This document shows positions 9,121 through 18,709 of a DNA stretch of 47,013 bases, one piece after another. The position numbers were made by a program, and so were the translations under genes. The notes beneath the pieces were generated by a model. It was not told the DNA's origin. It saw only the letters and a program-made list of their open reading frames with translations, and searched no databases. Origin of the DNA: Actinomyces sp. (GTDB lineage Bacteria; Actinomycetota; Actinomycetes; Actinomycetales; Actinomycetaceae); contig NZ_JAUNHI010000019.1 in NCBI RefSeq assembly GCF_030524025.1, positions 1-47,013 of the forward strand, written 5' to 3'. Numbering within the stretch: position 1 is the first letter of the stretch; each line of letters begins with the position of its first letter.

Positions 9121-9187
9121 GACAACGGATCGTAACCGGCGCGTGACCTTGCGTCGTACCATCGTCCTAGTTGAGACTTGTGCCTCG

Positions 9188-9209
9188 GCCCCGCCCACGG
9201 GACCGGGGC
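9188..9209 (+). terminator. Candidate hairpin after rplT
   Basis: GCCCCG at 9188-9193 pairs with CGGGGC at 9204-9209, followed by a short pyrimidine-containing stretch (CTTGTCGTCC) rather than a true T-run. The perfect palindrome GCGGGGCCCCGC at 9241-9252 follows. Either could end the infC operon. Confidence 0.35.
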
Positions 9210-9278
9210 GCTTGTCGTCCTGGCCGTGCCATCGCGGCTTGCGGGGCCCCGCCCATCAGTCGTCCCTGAGAGGAAAGT

Positions 9279-10745
9279 ATGGAGCACGTCGTCGGTAACG
9301 AGCGCTTCTTCGACCCGGAAGACATCTTCTTCTCGGTCACCGACGCCAAGGGCGTCATCACGCGGTCGAACTCCACCTTCGTCCAGCTCTCGGCCTTCGG
9401 GCGCGACGAGCTCATCGGGGCGCCGCACAACCTCATCCGCCACGACACGATGCCGGCGGGCGCCTTCAAGCTCATGTGGGACGACCTGTCCCAGGGTCTG
9501 CCGGTGTGCGCCTACGTGGTCAACAAGGCCAATGACGACCTGGACTACCGCGTCTTCGCTGTGGTCGTGCCAGTGGGGGAGGACTACCTGTCGGTGCGCA
9601 TGAAGCCGCAGAACGATGAGGTTCGCACCCTGGTGGAGTCCGTCTATGAGACGGTGCGCGCCGAGGAGCGGCGGGTCGCGGGCGAGGGCGCCTCCCGCTA
9701 CGAGGTCGGGGTCTACGGCGCCGGCGAGCTGGCCGCGGCCCTCGCGCCGCTGGGCTTCGGCTCCCTGTACGACATGACCCAGGCCCTGCTTCCCACCGAG
9801 CTCCAGCTGCTGCTGGGGGCGGGTGTGCGCGTGCCCGAGACCCCCGAGGCCACGGGGCCGCTGGGCCGGATCCTCGAGGTTGTGCGCACCGTCGAGCGCG
9901 ACTCCGACGCCCTGGTGCGTCAGCTCGACGAGTACAGCCGCCTGCTGGGCGCGCTGGACGCACGCTCCTCGGAGATGGCCGACATGTCCCAGCGCGCCCG
10001 GGACGTGATCGCCGGCGTCTCGTCGGTGGGCAGCCCCGACTCCGACTCCTCCGCGCCGCGCACGAGCGAGCGGGTGGTCACCGCGCTGAGCAGCGCCGTC
10101 GAGATCCTCGGTTCCCTGCCCACGGAGATGGACGAGCTGCGTCGCGAGGTCGTCCGGCTGCGTTTCCTGGCCTCCCAGATGCGGCTTCTCACCCTCATGG
10201 TGGGACGCTTCGCCGCCTCGGCCGTGCACGACGGCGAGGAGGACGCCCTGGCATCCATGACGCTGCTGTGCCGGGCCCTGGAGGAAGGGACCGGGAGCCT
10301 GGCGGACACGAGCGCGGCGGTGCGCACGGGCGTGGCCGAGCTCGATGTGCACACCCGCGCCCTGGTCAAGGACCTCGACTCCACCCAGCGTCCCCTCGAC
10401 CGGTGGCTGCGCACCCTGCGCGACGAGGGCGCCGTGCCCCTGACGGCCGACGCGCCGCCGACTGGGGACAGCGAGAGCGAGGAGCCCGCCGCCGAGGAGG
10501 TGCCGGCGGCCGAGCCCGCCGCCGAGGAGCAGTCGGGCGATGCCGTGGACTGCGAGACGGTCATCGTGCGGGTCGAGGCACTGGCGCAGCAGGGCTTCCC
10601 CGAGGCGGGGCCGATGGCGGCCCTGGCGGCCGAGTGCCGCGGGCTCGAGCTGCCCATTGACAAGGACGCCTTCGACGCGGGCTTCCGCGTCCTGCACGAC
10701 GAGCTCGAGGCGTACACCGGCGTCACACAGGACACACAGGACTGA
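9279..10745 (+). CDS. Aer-like PAS domain sensor protein with helical signalling region
   Basis: A 488-residue soluble protein. Residues about 10-105 form a PAS domain of the aerotaxis (Aer) type: FFSVTDAKGVITRSNSTFVQLS, RDELIGAPHNLIRHDTMPAGAF and a core ending VVVPVGEDYLSVRMKP. The rest is mainly amphipathic helix, including RFLASQMRLLTLMVGRFAAS, which loosely recalls the hairpin tip of methyl-accepting chemotaxis proteins but lacks its conserved signature. An acidic Ala/Glu/Pro linker (about 390-425) precedes a small helical end. There is no membrane segment, HAMP, kinase or cyclase domain. It has an AGGAAAG ribosome binding site and stands alone. Output partner unknown; aer-type PAS domains usually bind FAD or heme to sense redox or oxygen. 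Confidence 0.75.
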   Translation: MEHVVGNERFFDPEDIFFSVTDAKGVITRSNSTFVQLSAFGRDELIGAPHNLIRHDTMPAGAFKLMWDDLSQGLPVCAYVVNKANDDLDYRVFAVVVPVGEDYLSVRMKPQNDEVRTLVESVYETVRAEERRVAGEGASRYEVGVYGAGELAAALAPLGFGSLYDMTQALLPTELQLLLGAGVRVPETPEATGPLGRILEVVRTVERDSDALVRQLDEYSRLLGALDARSSEMADMSQRARDVIAGVSSVGSPDSDSSAPRTSERVVTALSSAVEILGSLPTEMDELRREVVRLRFLASQMRLLTLMVGRFAASAVHDGEEDALASMTLLCRALEEGTGSLADTSAAVRTGVAELDVHTRALVKDLDSTQRPLDRWLRTLRDEGAVPLTADAPPTGDSESEEPAAEEVPAAEPAAEEQSGDAVDCETVIVRVEALAQQGFPEAGPMAALAAECRGLELPIDKDAFDAGFRVLHDELEAYTGVTQDTQD

Positions 10746-10766
10746 GCCGGCGGCGCCGGAATGGGT

Positions 10767-10969
10767 GTCAACTGGGGTGGGGGGGGGGGGGGGGGGGGGC
10801 CCCCCCCCCCCCCCCCCCGCCCCCACCGCGCTCCCCCCGCGCGGGGGGGAGTGTGACCACACCCCCGCCCCCACCCCCCACACCCCGACGCCCCCGGGGG
10901 GCGCGGCTGGGGTTCAAATGGGGGGTGGGTGGGTGCCGGTCCCCCCCCCCCCCCCCCACCCCAGTTGAC
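10767..10969. repeat. 29-bp inverted repeat enclosing G21-C19 homopolymer region
   Basis: The left arm 10767-10795 (GTCAACTGGGGT followed by G) is exactly complementary to the right arm 10941-10969 (C17, then ACCCCAGTTGAC). Inside lie 21 G at 10779-10799 directly followed by 19 C at 10800-10818, then further C- and G-runs and the palindrome CCCCCCGCGCGGGGGG at 10833-10848. The right arm ends inside the -35 box of the sulfur-operon promoter. The decamer GTGTGACCAC occurs at 10851-10860 and again at 10999-11008. No gene lies here. The tract could fold into a hairpin or G-quadruplex, or partly reflect sequencing or assembly error. Confidence 0.8.
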
Positions 10970-10994
10970 CCTTCGGCGTACCAGGGCCTAGGTT
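10965..10994 (+). promoter_or_regulatory. Promoter of the sulfate-assimilation operon
   Basis: -35 TTGACC (10965-10970), an 18-bp spacer, and -10 TAGGTT (10989-10994). The next GTG begins 6 nt later at 11001, so the transcript should start on the leader ORF's first codon. TTGACC is also the -35 of both rRNA promoters at the end of the window, which supports it as a strong local consensus. Confidence 0.65.
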
Positions 10995-11000
10995 GGTCGT

Positions 11001-11087
11001 GTGACCACGGACCTCGCACACCGCCCGGCGGCCCCTGCCCGCCTCGGCACGCTGCGTGTCCTGTGCTCCATGTGTTGTCAGGCCTGA
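11001..11087 (+). CDS. Leaderless cysteine-rich leader peptide upstream of sirA
   Basis: A 28-codon ORF starting at GTG 11001, exactly where transcription is predicted to begin, and ending C-S-M-C-C-Q-A then TGA at 11085-11087. The three Cys codons (TGC, TGT, TGT) lie in its last seven codons. Polycysteine, leaderless short ORFs ahead of sulfur genes are known in mycobacteria as cysteine-responsive attenuators: ribosomes slow at Cys codons when charged Cys-tRNA is scarce, changing downstream RNA folding and operon expression. Here sirA is the first structural gene, 166 nt downstream. Too short for normal gene prediction; position, promoter and codon content are the evidence. Confidence 0.7.
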   Translation: MTTDLAHRPAAPARLGTLRVLCSMCCQA

Positions 11088-11100
11088 CCGGCGCCTGACG

Positions 11101-11227
11101 CTCCGAGACGCAGCATCCCTCGGAGGCTCCGGCGCACAGCGTCCGGAGGCATGGCGGCCGAGGCGCTCGGCCAACCACGGGTCCAGCCCCCACCGGGACA
11201 CAGCCTGACATCGGCTCTCCGGACGCT
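11101..11227 (+). promoter_or_regulatory. Candidate cysteine attenuator: mutually exclusive hairpins
   Basis: After the leader stop, CTCCGAG (11101-11107) pairs with CTCGGAG (11119-11125). CTCCGG (11127-11132) pairs with CCGGAG (11143-11148). The latter strand is also the end of AGCGTCCGGAG (11138-11148), which is the exact complement of CTCCGGACGCT (11217-11227), an 11-bp alternative pairing. The two folds cannot coexist, the arrangement expected of an attenuator. The sirA ribosome binding site GAGGAA is at 11245-11250. Confidence 0.6.
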
Positions 11228-11253
11228 CACACCCTCCCACCACTGAGGAAGCG

Positions 11254-13002
11254 ATGAGCGAGACATCCGTGACTGCCCCATCCCCGACGACCCAGCCCGA
11301 CGAAGGCGCCCAGCGGACCTCCCAGCGCCCGGTTCGCCCCCCGCGTGCCGGCCGCTCCAACGGCCAGTGGGCCGTGGACGGGCGTGCACCGCTCAACCCC
11401 AACGAGACCGTCAAGCAGCTGAGCCCTCCGCTCGAGGTGCGTCAGCGGGTCGAGGAGCGCTACGCCCTGGAGGGCTTCGACTCCATCGACCCCGACGACC
11501 TCCACGTGCGCCTGCGGTGGTGGGGCCTGTACACCCAGCGCAAGCCGGGTATCGACGGTGGCCGCACGGCCCAGCTCGACGTCACCGAGCTCGAGGACTC
11601 CTACTTCATGCAGCGCGTGCGGATCGACGGCGCGGTCCTGTCGGCCGAGCAGGTCGAGGTCCTGGGGGAGATCTCCACCACCTTCGGCAGGGACACGGCC
11701 GACATCACCGACCGGCAGAACATCCAGTTCCACTGGATCAGGGTCGAGGACCTGCCCGAGATCTGGCGCCGCCTGGAGGAGGTGGGCCTGTCGACCATCG
11801 TGTCGGCCGGCGACACCCCGCGCGCCTTCCTGCTCAGCCCGGTGGCGGGCATCGCCGCCGACGAGATCATCGACCCCACGCCGGTGGCCGAGGCGATCCG
11901 GCGCACTTATATCGGCGACCCCGAGCTGGCGAACCTGCCGCGCAAGTTCAAGACGGCGATCACTGGCCACCCCAGCCTCGACATCGTCCACGAGATCAAC
12001 GACATCTCCCTGGTCGGGGTCGTCCACCCCGAGCTGGGCCCCGGTTACGACCTGTGGGTCGGTGGCGCCCTGTCGACCGCACCGCGGTTGGGGGAGAGGC
12101 TGGGCGCCTTCGTCACGCCCGAGCAGGCAGCCGAGGTCTGGTACGCAACGATCAGGATCTTCCGGGACTACGGGTACCGGCGTCTGCGAGCCAAGGCGCG
12201 GATGAAGTTCCTCCTGGCCGAGTGGGGGCCGCAGCGCTTCCGCCAGGTGCTCCAGGACGAGTACCTCGGCTACGAGCTGGCCGACGGGCCCGCCCCGCGC
12301 TCGACCGCCGCACGCGCCGACCACCTGGGTGTCCACGAGCAGAAGGACGGCCGCTTCTTCATCGGCGCCTCCCCCGGGGTGGGCAGGATCGGGGGCAAAC
12401 GCCTGAGCGCCGTGGCCCGCCTGGCCCGCAGCGCCGGAAGCGACCGGATCCGCTTCACCCCCCTGCAGAACCTGCTCATCCTCGACGTCGAGAAGGACGA
12501 GGTCGATGAGCTCGTCGCCGGTCTGGAGGCCCTCGACCTGCAGGTCACGCCCCGGCCGTTCCGGCGCGCCACCCTGGCGTGCACGGGGATCGAGTTCTGC
12601 AAGTTCGCCATCGTCGAGACCAAGGACCTGGCCTCCCGCGTGGCCGCCGAGCTCGACGAGCGTCTGGCCGACCTCGACCTCGACCGGCCCCTGAGCCTCA
12701 ACGTCAACGGCTGCCCCAACTCCTGCGCCCGGATCCAGATCGCGGACATCGGCCTCAAGGGCCAGATCATCACTGTCGACGGCAAGCGGGTGCCGGGCTT
12801 CCAGGTCCACCTGGGTGGCGGCCTGGCCGACTCCGGGCGTGAGGAGGCCGGCCTGGGCCGCACCGTGCGGGGCCTCAAGGTCCCCGCCGACGGCGTGGCC
12901 GACTACGTCGAGCGGATCACCCGCCGCTTCGTCGCCGCCCGCCACGACGGCGAGACCTTCGCCCAGTGGGCCCACCGAGCCGATGAGGAGGAGCTCGTAT
13001 GA
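11254..13002 (+). CDS. sirA: Ferredoxin-dependent sulfite reductase
   Basis: A 582-residue siroheme and [4Fe-4S] enzyme that reduces sulfite to sulfide with ferredoxin, the last step of assimilatory sulfate reduction. The two ferredoxin-like half-domains are visible: RKPGIDGGRTAQLDV with TFGRDTADITDRQNIQFHWI, then RFTPLQNLLILDV. The cluster and siroheme ligands are the cysteines in LACTGIEFCKFAIVETK and NVNGCPNSCARIQIADIG. Linkage to cysH-cysD-cysN argues for sulfite rather than nitrite as substrate. The first 40 residues are a variable Pro/Arg-rich extension. ATG 11254 has the ribosome binding site GAGGAAGCG. The stop overlaps the cysH start. Confidence 0.93.
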   Translation: MSETSVTAPSPTTQPDEGAQRTSQRPVRPPRAGRSNGQWAVDGRAPLNPNETVKQLSPPLEVRQRVEERYALEGFDSIDPDDLHVRLRWWGLYTQRKPGIDGGRTAQLDVTELEDSYFMQRVRIDGAVLSAEQVEVLGEISTTFGRDTADITDRQNIQFHWIRVEDLPEIWRRLEEVGLSTIVSAGDTPRAFLLSPVAGIAADEIIDPTPVAEAIRRTYIGDPELANLPRKFKTAITGHPSLDIVHEINDISLVGVVHPELGPGYDLWVGGALSTAPRLGERLGAFVTPEQAAEVWYATIRIFRDYGYRRLRAKARMKFLLAEWGPQRFRQVLQDEYLGYELADGPAPRSTAARADHLGVHEQKDGRFFIGASPGVGRIGGKRLSAVARLARSAGSDRIRFTPLQNLLILDVEKDEVDELVAGLEALDLQVTPRPFRRATLACTGIEFCKFAIVETKDLASRVAAELDERLADLDLDRPLSLNVNGCPNSCARIQIADIGLKGQIITVDGKRVPGFQVHLGGGLADSGREEAGLGRTVRGLKVPADGVADYVERITRRFVAARHDGETFAQWAHRADEEELV

Positions 13003-13799
13003 CGCACCAGACACCAGTGAGGCCCCAGGAGGGCCGGATCGCGCCCGAGGCCCCGGGGGCCCGGTTCCCTGAGGCGCCCCGCTCCCTGCGCCCTGCCGAG
13101 GAGCTCCAGAGTGTCGTCGAGGAGGCCGTTGGCCGGCTCGGCGGCCTCGGCGACGAGGACTCCGAGGCCAGTGCCGATGAAGTGATGGCCTGGGCGGCCG
13201 CCGCCTTCCCCGGCACGCTGGCCGTGGCCTGCTCGATGGCCGACGCCGTCCTGCCCCACCTGGTGGCGCGCCACGTCCCGGGCGTCGACGTCCTGTTCCT
13301 CGACACCGGCTACCACTTCGCCGAGACCTACGGCACCCGCGACGCCGTGGCCGCGAGCCTGGACGTGCGCGTCGTCGACGTCCTGCCCGCCCTGACCGTC
13401 GAGGAGCAGGACGCCGCCTGGGGCCCGCGCCTCTACGAGCGCGACCCGACGCGCTGCTGCGCCCTGCGCAAGGTCGAGCCCCTCCAGCGGGCACTGACCG
13501 GCTACGAGGCCTGGGTCACCGGGGTGCGGCGGGAGGACGCCTCCACCCGCACACACACCCCGTTGGTGTCCTGGGACGCCTCACGCGGTCTGGTCAAGAT
13601 CAACCCGCTGGCCGCCTGGACCCTCGACGACCTCCTGGCCTACGCCGAGGAGCACCACGTCGTGGTCAACCCGCTGCTGGCTGACGGCTACCCCTCGATC
13701 GGCTGCCAGCCCTGCACCCGGCGCGTCGCGCCGGGCGAAGACCCCCGTTCCGGCCGCTGGGCCGGATTCGCCAAGACAGAATGCGGAATCCACCTATGA
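12999..13799 (+). CDS. cysH: Adenylyl-sulfate (APS) reductase
   Basis: A 266-residue reductase that makes sulfite from APS with thioredoxin as donor. The iron-sulfur cysteine pairs of the APS-reductase branch are present: RCCALRKVEPL and GCQPCTRRV, with the catalytic cysteine in the C-terminal ECGIHL. VLFLDTGYHFAETYGTRD and VTGVRREDASTRT complete the PP-loop-like core. The cluster cysteines point to APS rather than PAPS as substrate, consistent with no cysC kinase domain in this cluster. ATG 12999 overlaps the sirA stop; the first 40 residues are variable. Confidence 0.94.
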   Translation: MTHQTPVRPQEGRIAPEAPGARFPEAPRSLRPAEELQSVVEEAVGRLGGLGDEDSEASADEVMAWAAAAFPGTLAVACSMADAVLPHLVARHVPGVDVLFLDTGYHFAETYGTRDAVAASLDVRVVDVLPALTVEEQDAAWGPRLYERDPTRCCALRKVEPLQRALTGYEAWVTGVRREDASTRTHTPLVSWDASRGLVKINPLAAWTLDDLLAYAEEHHVVVNPLLADGYPSIGCQPCTRRVAPGEDPRSGRWAGFAKTECGIHL

Positions 13800-14763
13800 C
13801 TCTCCTCGACACCGCCCCTGCCGCCCCGCTGCCCGACCTGCCCGGTCCGGTGGCCGCCCCGCCCGCCGTCGAGCCCCTGTCAGACCTCGACGTGCTGGAG
13901 TCCGAGGCGATCCTCATCATCCGGGAGGTGACCGCCGAGGTCGAGCGCCCGGTGCTGCTGTTCTCCGGCGGCAAGGACTCGGTGGTCATGCTCCACCTGG
14001 CGGCCAAGGCCTTCTGGCCGGCGCCCATCCCCTTCCCGGTCCTCCACGTCGACACCGGCCACAACTTCCCCGAGGTGCTGGCCTACCGGGACGCCACGGT
14101 CGAGCGCCTGGGCCTGCGGCTGATCGTGGCCAGGGTCCAGGACTACATCGACGACGGTCGCCTGCGTGAGCGCCCCGACGGCACGCGCAACCCCTTGCAG
14201 ACCATGCCGCTGCTCGACGCCATCGAGGAGGGCCGTTTCGATGGCGTCTTCGGGGGCGGGCGGCGTGACGAGGAGAAGGCGCGGGCCAAGGAGCGGGTGG
14301 TCTCCCTGCGCGACGCCTTCGGCCAGTGGGACCCGCGCAACCAGCGCCCCGAGCTGTGGAACCTGTTCAATCCACGGCACGCCCCGGGGGAGCACGTGCG
14401 CGTCTTCCCCCTGTCGAACTGGACCGAGCTGGACGTGTGGAGCTACATCGAGCGCGAGGGCATCGAGCTGCCCAGCCTCTACTACGCCCACGAGCGGCAG
14501 GTCTTCAAGCGCGACGGCATGTGGCTGGCGGCCTCCAAGGTCTCGGCCCCGCGCCCCGACGAGCCGGTGGTCACCCGCACCGTGCGCTACCGGACCGTGG
14601 GTGACATGTCGTGCACCGGTGCCGTGGACTCCAGCGCGGCCACGATCCACGACGTCGTCGTCGAGGTGGCGGCCTCGACCCTGACCGAGCGCGGCGCGAC
14701 CCGCGCCGACGACAGGCTCTCGGAGGCCGCCATGGAGGACCGCAAGAAGGAGGGCTACTTCTG

Positions 14764-14764
<1 letters not shown>
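13796..14764 (+). CDS. cysD: Sulfate adenylyltransferase subunit 2
   Basis: The 322-residue ATP-binding subunit of ATP sulfurylase, making APS from ATP and sulfate. The PP-loop LLFSGGKDSVVMLHLA, the segment FPVLHVDTGHNFPEVLAYRD, GVFGGGRRDEEKARAKER, and the C-terminal MEDRKKEGYF are typical. ATG 13796 overlaps the cysH stop (ATGA), and the stop overlaps the cysN ATG, so translation is coupled along the operon. Confidence 0.95.
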
Positions 14765-16073
<1,309 letters not shown>

Positions 16074-16077
<4 letters not shown>

Positions 16078-16796
16078 GCGCGCCGGAGGAGCCGCGCGGG
16101 ACGGTCACACTCGTCGGGGGCGGCCCGGGGCCCGCGGGCCTGGTCACCGAGGCCGGGCTCGCCGCCCTGGCCCGGGCCGACGTCGTCGTCCTGGACCGCC
16201 TGGCCCCGCGCGAGGCCGTTCCCCGGGGCACCGAGGTCATCGACGTCGGCAAGGAGAACGGCCTCCACCGCGTCATCCAGGACGACATCAACGCGATCCT
16301 GGTCGACCAGGCCCGGGCCGGACGACGGGTGGTGCGCCTCAAAGGGGGCGACCCCTACGTGCTGGGCCGGGGAGGCGAGGAGGTGGCCGCCTGCCGCGCC
16401 GCCGGCATCGAGCCCGAGGTCGTCCCCGGGGTCACCAGCGCCATCGCGGTTCCGGCCGCGGCGGGCATCCCCCTGACCCACCGCGGCACGGCCCGTGCCT
16501 TCACCGTCCTGGACGGCCACGGGCCGCTGGGCGAGCTCCCACTGGGCGGGGAGCACACTCTTGTCATCCTCATGGGCGTGGCCACCCTGCGCCAGGTCGT
16601 GACCGCGCTGATCGACCGGGGCAAGGACCCCGAGACCCCGGCGGCGGTCATCGAGAACGGCCTGCTGCCCCACCAGCGCGTCACCACCTCGACGATGCGA
16701 TGTCTTCCCGACGTCGCCGAGCGCACCGGCGTGCGGCCCCCGGCCGTCGTCGTCCTCGGAGACGTCGTGACCCTCAGCCCCCACTGGCACAGCTGA
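16074..16796 (+). CDS. cobA: Uroporphyrinogen-III C-methyltransferase (SUMT)
   Basis: A 240-residue SAM-dependent enzyme that methylates uroporphyrinogen III to precorrin-2, the first step to siroheme for the sulfite reductase. Motifs: VTLVGGGPGPAGLVTEAGL, VVRLKGGDPYVLGRGGEE, VPGVTSAIAVPAAAGIPLTHR and ILMGVATL. It lacks the N-terminal precorrin-2 dehydrogenase/chelatase domain of CysG, so those steps need other proteins. GTG 16074 overlaps the cysN stop. The symbol cobA is the common name for stand-alone SUMT; cysG-type naming is also used. Confidence 0.92.
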
Positions 16797-16841
16797 GACC
16801 CCCTCGGCGGCGCCACCTCCTGGCTCGGAAGGCATCTCCTC

Positions 16842-17729
16842 ATGAACAGCAAGCTCCTCAAACTCGCCATCGTCGGATTCGGGGCCCAACTCGTCGACGG
16901 TGCCCTCGGCATGGGCTACGGCGTGACCTCCTCAACCCTCCTGCTCCTCGTCGGACTCTCGCCGGCGCTGGCCGTGGCCAGCGTCCACCTGTCCGAGATC
17001 GGCACGACCTTCGTGTCCGGGGTCTCCCACTGGCGCCTGGGCAACGTCGACTGGCCCACCGCCGTGCGGCTGGCACTGCCCGGTGCGGTCGGCGCCTTCA
17101 CGGGCGCCACCGTCCTGTCCCACCTGTCGACCTCGGCGGCCCAGCCCATCACCGCCTCGATCCTGCTGGTCCTGGGTGCCTACATCATCGTGCGCTACCT
17201 GCGCCCGATCGCGGTCAGGCCACGGGCCGAGGCCCGCACGGGCTTCCTGGCCCCGCTCGGTGTCGTCGCCGGCCTGGTCGACGCCACGGGGGGCGGCGGC
17301 TGGGGCCCGGTGGCCACGACAACGCTGCTGACCAGCGGCCGGCTTGAGCCGCGCAAGGCGGTGGGCACGGTCGACACCTCCGAGTTCCTGGTCACCGTGT
17401 CGGCCTCGGTCGGCTTCCTCCTGGGCCTGGGCACCGCCGGCATCGACCTGGGCATCGTCCTGGCGCTCCTGGCGGGAGGGGTGGTGGCCGCACCCCTGGC
17501 GGCGCTGGCGGTCTCACGCCTGCCCTCCCGCCTCCTGGGGGTGGGTGTCGGCGGACTGATCGTCCTGACCAACCTGCGCACCCTGCTGTCGGCCGCCGAC
17601 GCCCGCGCCGAGGTCTCCCAGGGCGCCTACCTGCTCGTCAGCCTCGTGTGGGCCAGTGTCATCGTGTGGACCCTGGCGACGCTGCGGCGTCGTCCGGCCC
17701 CACTGGCCGAGGAGGTCGGTGCCGCGTGA
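16842..17729 (+). CDS. TauE/SafE-family membrane permease
   Basis: A 295-residue membrane protein with about eight hydrophobic segments in two related halves. The first half has AQLVDGALGMGYGVTSSTLLL and the second VAGLVDATGGGGWGPVATTTLL, the glycine-rich motif repeated in this family. TauE/SafE proteins move sulfur-containing anions such as sulfite, sulfoacetate or sulfate. The corynebacterial sulfate-reduction cluster contains a similar permease (cysZ) thought to import sulfate, and no other sulfate transporter is in this window, so a sulfate uptake role is possible; sulfite export is the alternative. Confidence 0.85.
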   Translation: MNSKLLKLAIVGFGAQLVDGALGMGYGVTSSTLLLLVGLSPALAVASVHLSEIGTTFVSGVSHWRLGNVDWPTAVRLALPGAVGAFTGATVLSHLSTSAAQPITASILLVLGAYIIVRYLRPIAVRPRAEARTGFLAPLGVVAGLVDATGGGGWGPVATTTLLTSGRLEPRKAVGTVDTSEFLVTVSASVGFLLGLGTAGIDLGIVLALLAGGVVAAPLAALAVSRLPSRLLGVGVGGLIVLTNLRTLLSAADARAEVSQGAYLLVSLVWASVIVWTLATLRRRPAPLAEEVGAA

Positions 17730-18616
17730 ACGCCCTGCCCCCATTGGCACCCCGTCCAGTGCCGCGCACCCCGACCCGGCCGCCCGGCGGCCACGGCCCG
17801 GAGCCGCATGCCGCCGAGCACCGTCCCGGCCCCCGCGCCCCCGGGCACGGGCGGGTCCCAGCCCCGGGGCGTCGGCACGAGCCCGCGGCGCCGGCCGCCG
17901 GCCGCAGTCTGGTCCTGCTGGCCCACGGCTCCGGGCACCCGGCGGGACGGGAGGTCGTGGAGGACATCACCGGCCAGGTCGCCCACCGGCTGCGCGGGCA
18001 CGGTACCCGGGTGACCCTGGGCTTCCTGCGGGAGATGACCCCCTCACCGGCCCAGGCTCTGGCGGGCACCGAGGACCCCGTCGTCCTGCCCCTGTTCCTG
18101 GGTCAGGGCTACCACGTGCGGGTCGACATCCCCCATGAGCTGCGCCGCCACGGCAGCGGGCAGATCGTGCCCCACCTCGGGGCCTCTCCCCGCCTGGTCG
18201 AGGTGCTGTCCGACCGCCTCGACCAGGCGGGGGCCCGGCCGGGCGACGGGGTGGTCCTGGCGGCGGCCGGCTCCTCCGACCCCGGTGCGGTCCAGGAGGT
18301 CCACGCCCTGGCCGAGGTTCTCGGCGCGCGTCTGAGGACCGAGGTGGGTGTGGGTTTCCTGTCGGCCGCCACCCCTGACGTGCGCGAGGCCGTTGCCTCC
18401 CTGCGCGCCCAGGGGCACCGGCGTGTCGTGGTCAGCTCGCTGCTGCTCTCCGACGGCGTGTTCCAGCAGGCCCTGAGCAGGGCGGGGGCCGACGTCGTCA
18501 CCGCACCCCTGGGTGCCCACCGGGAGATCGTCGAGGCGGTGCTCGAGGGGTACCGGGCGGCCGCCGGTCCACTCGGCGACATCCCGGTCGATGCCGCGGC
18601 CGGCCAGGAGGCGTGA
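17726..18616 (+). CDS. CbiX/SirB-type sirohydrochlorin chelatase
   Basis: A 296-residue protein with two CbiX-like halves. LVLLAHGSGHPAGREVVEDI carries the metal-binding histidine, with VVLPLFLGQGYHVRVDIPHEL nearby, and the second half repeats the pattern as VVLAAAGSSDPGAVQEVHAL and VVVSSLLLSDGVFQQAL. It probably inserts iron into sirohydrochlorin to form siroheme for SirA. The first 55 residues are a Pro/Arg-rich extension of uncertain reality; GTG 17726 overlaps the permease stop. No separate precorrin-2 dehydrogenase is in the cluster, so that step is encoded elsewhere. Confidence 0.88.
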   Translation: MNALPPLAPRPVPRTPTRPPGGHGPEPHAAEHRPGPRAPGHGRVPAPGRRHEPAAPAAGRSLVLLAHGSGHPAGREVVEDITGQVAHRLRGHGTRVTLGFLREMTPSPAQALAGTEDPVVLPLFLGQGYHVRVDIPHELRRHGSGQIVPHLGASPRLVEVLSDRLDQAGARPGDGVVLAAAGSSDPGAVQEVHALAEVLGARLRTEVGVGFLSAATPDVREAVASLRAQGHRRVVVSSLLLSDGVFQQALSRAGADVVTAPLGAHREIVEAVLEGYRAAAGPLGDIPVDAAAGQEA

Positions 18617-18697
18617 GCCCGGGGCCGGTCGGTCAGGGCTCGGTGAGAACTGTCCTTGCCGGCGGCCATGCTCACGGGGCCGCGGTGTCCGTGAGGG

Positions 18698-18703
18698 TAG
18701 CCT
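18698..18703 (+). promoter_or_regulatory. Candidate -10 box of a leaderless TrmH-family gene
   Basis: TAGCCT lies 6 nt before ATG 18710, the spacing seen at other probable leaderless starts in this window. No clear -35 is visible. Confidence 0.4.
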
Positions 18704-18709
18704 CGGCCC

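Noticed and set aside
10766-10771. Minus-strand TTGACA (complement of TGTCAA) as a second promoter facing the PAS gene
   Set aside because: No -10 box is found 16-19 bp further on the minus strand; probably just the inverted-repeat copy of the real -35.
8964-10883. Minus-strand open frame of about 640 codons opposite rplT and the PAS gene
   Set aside because: It overlaps rplT and the PAS protein, both supported by motifs, and its translation is low-complexity His/Gly/Arg.
10746-10960. CRISPR-like or regular direct-repeat array in the G/C tract
   Set aside because: There are no repeat-spacer units, only homopolymer runs and one inverted repeat.
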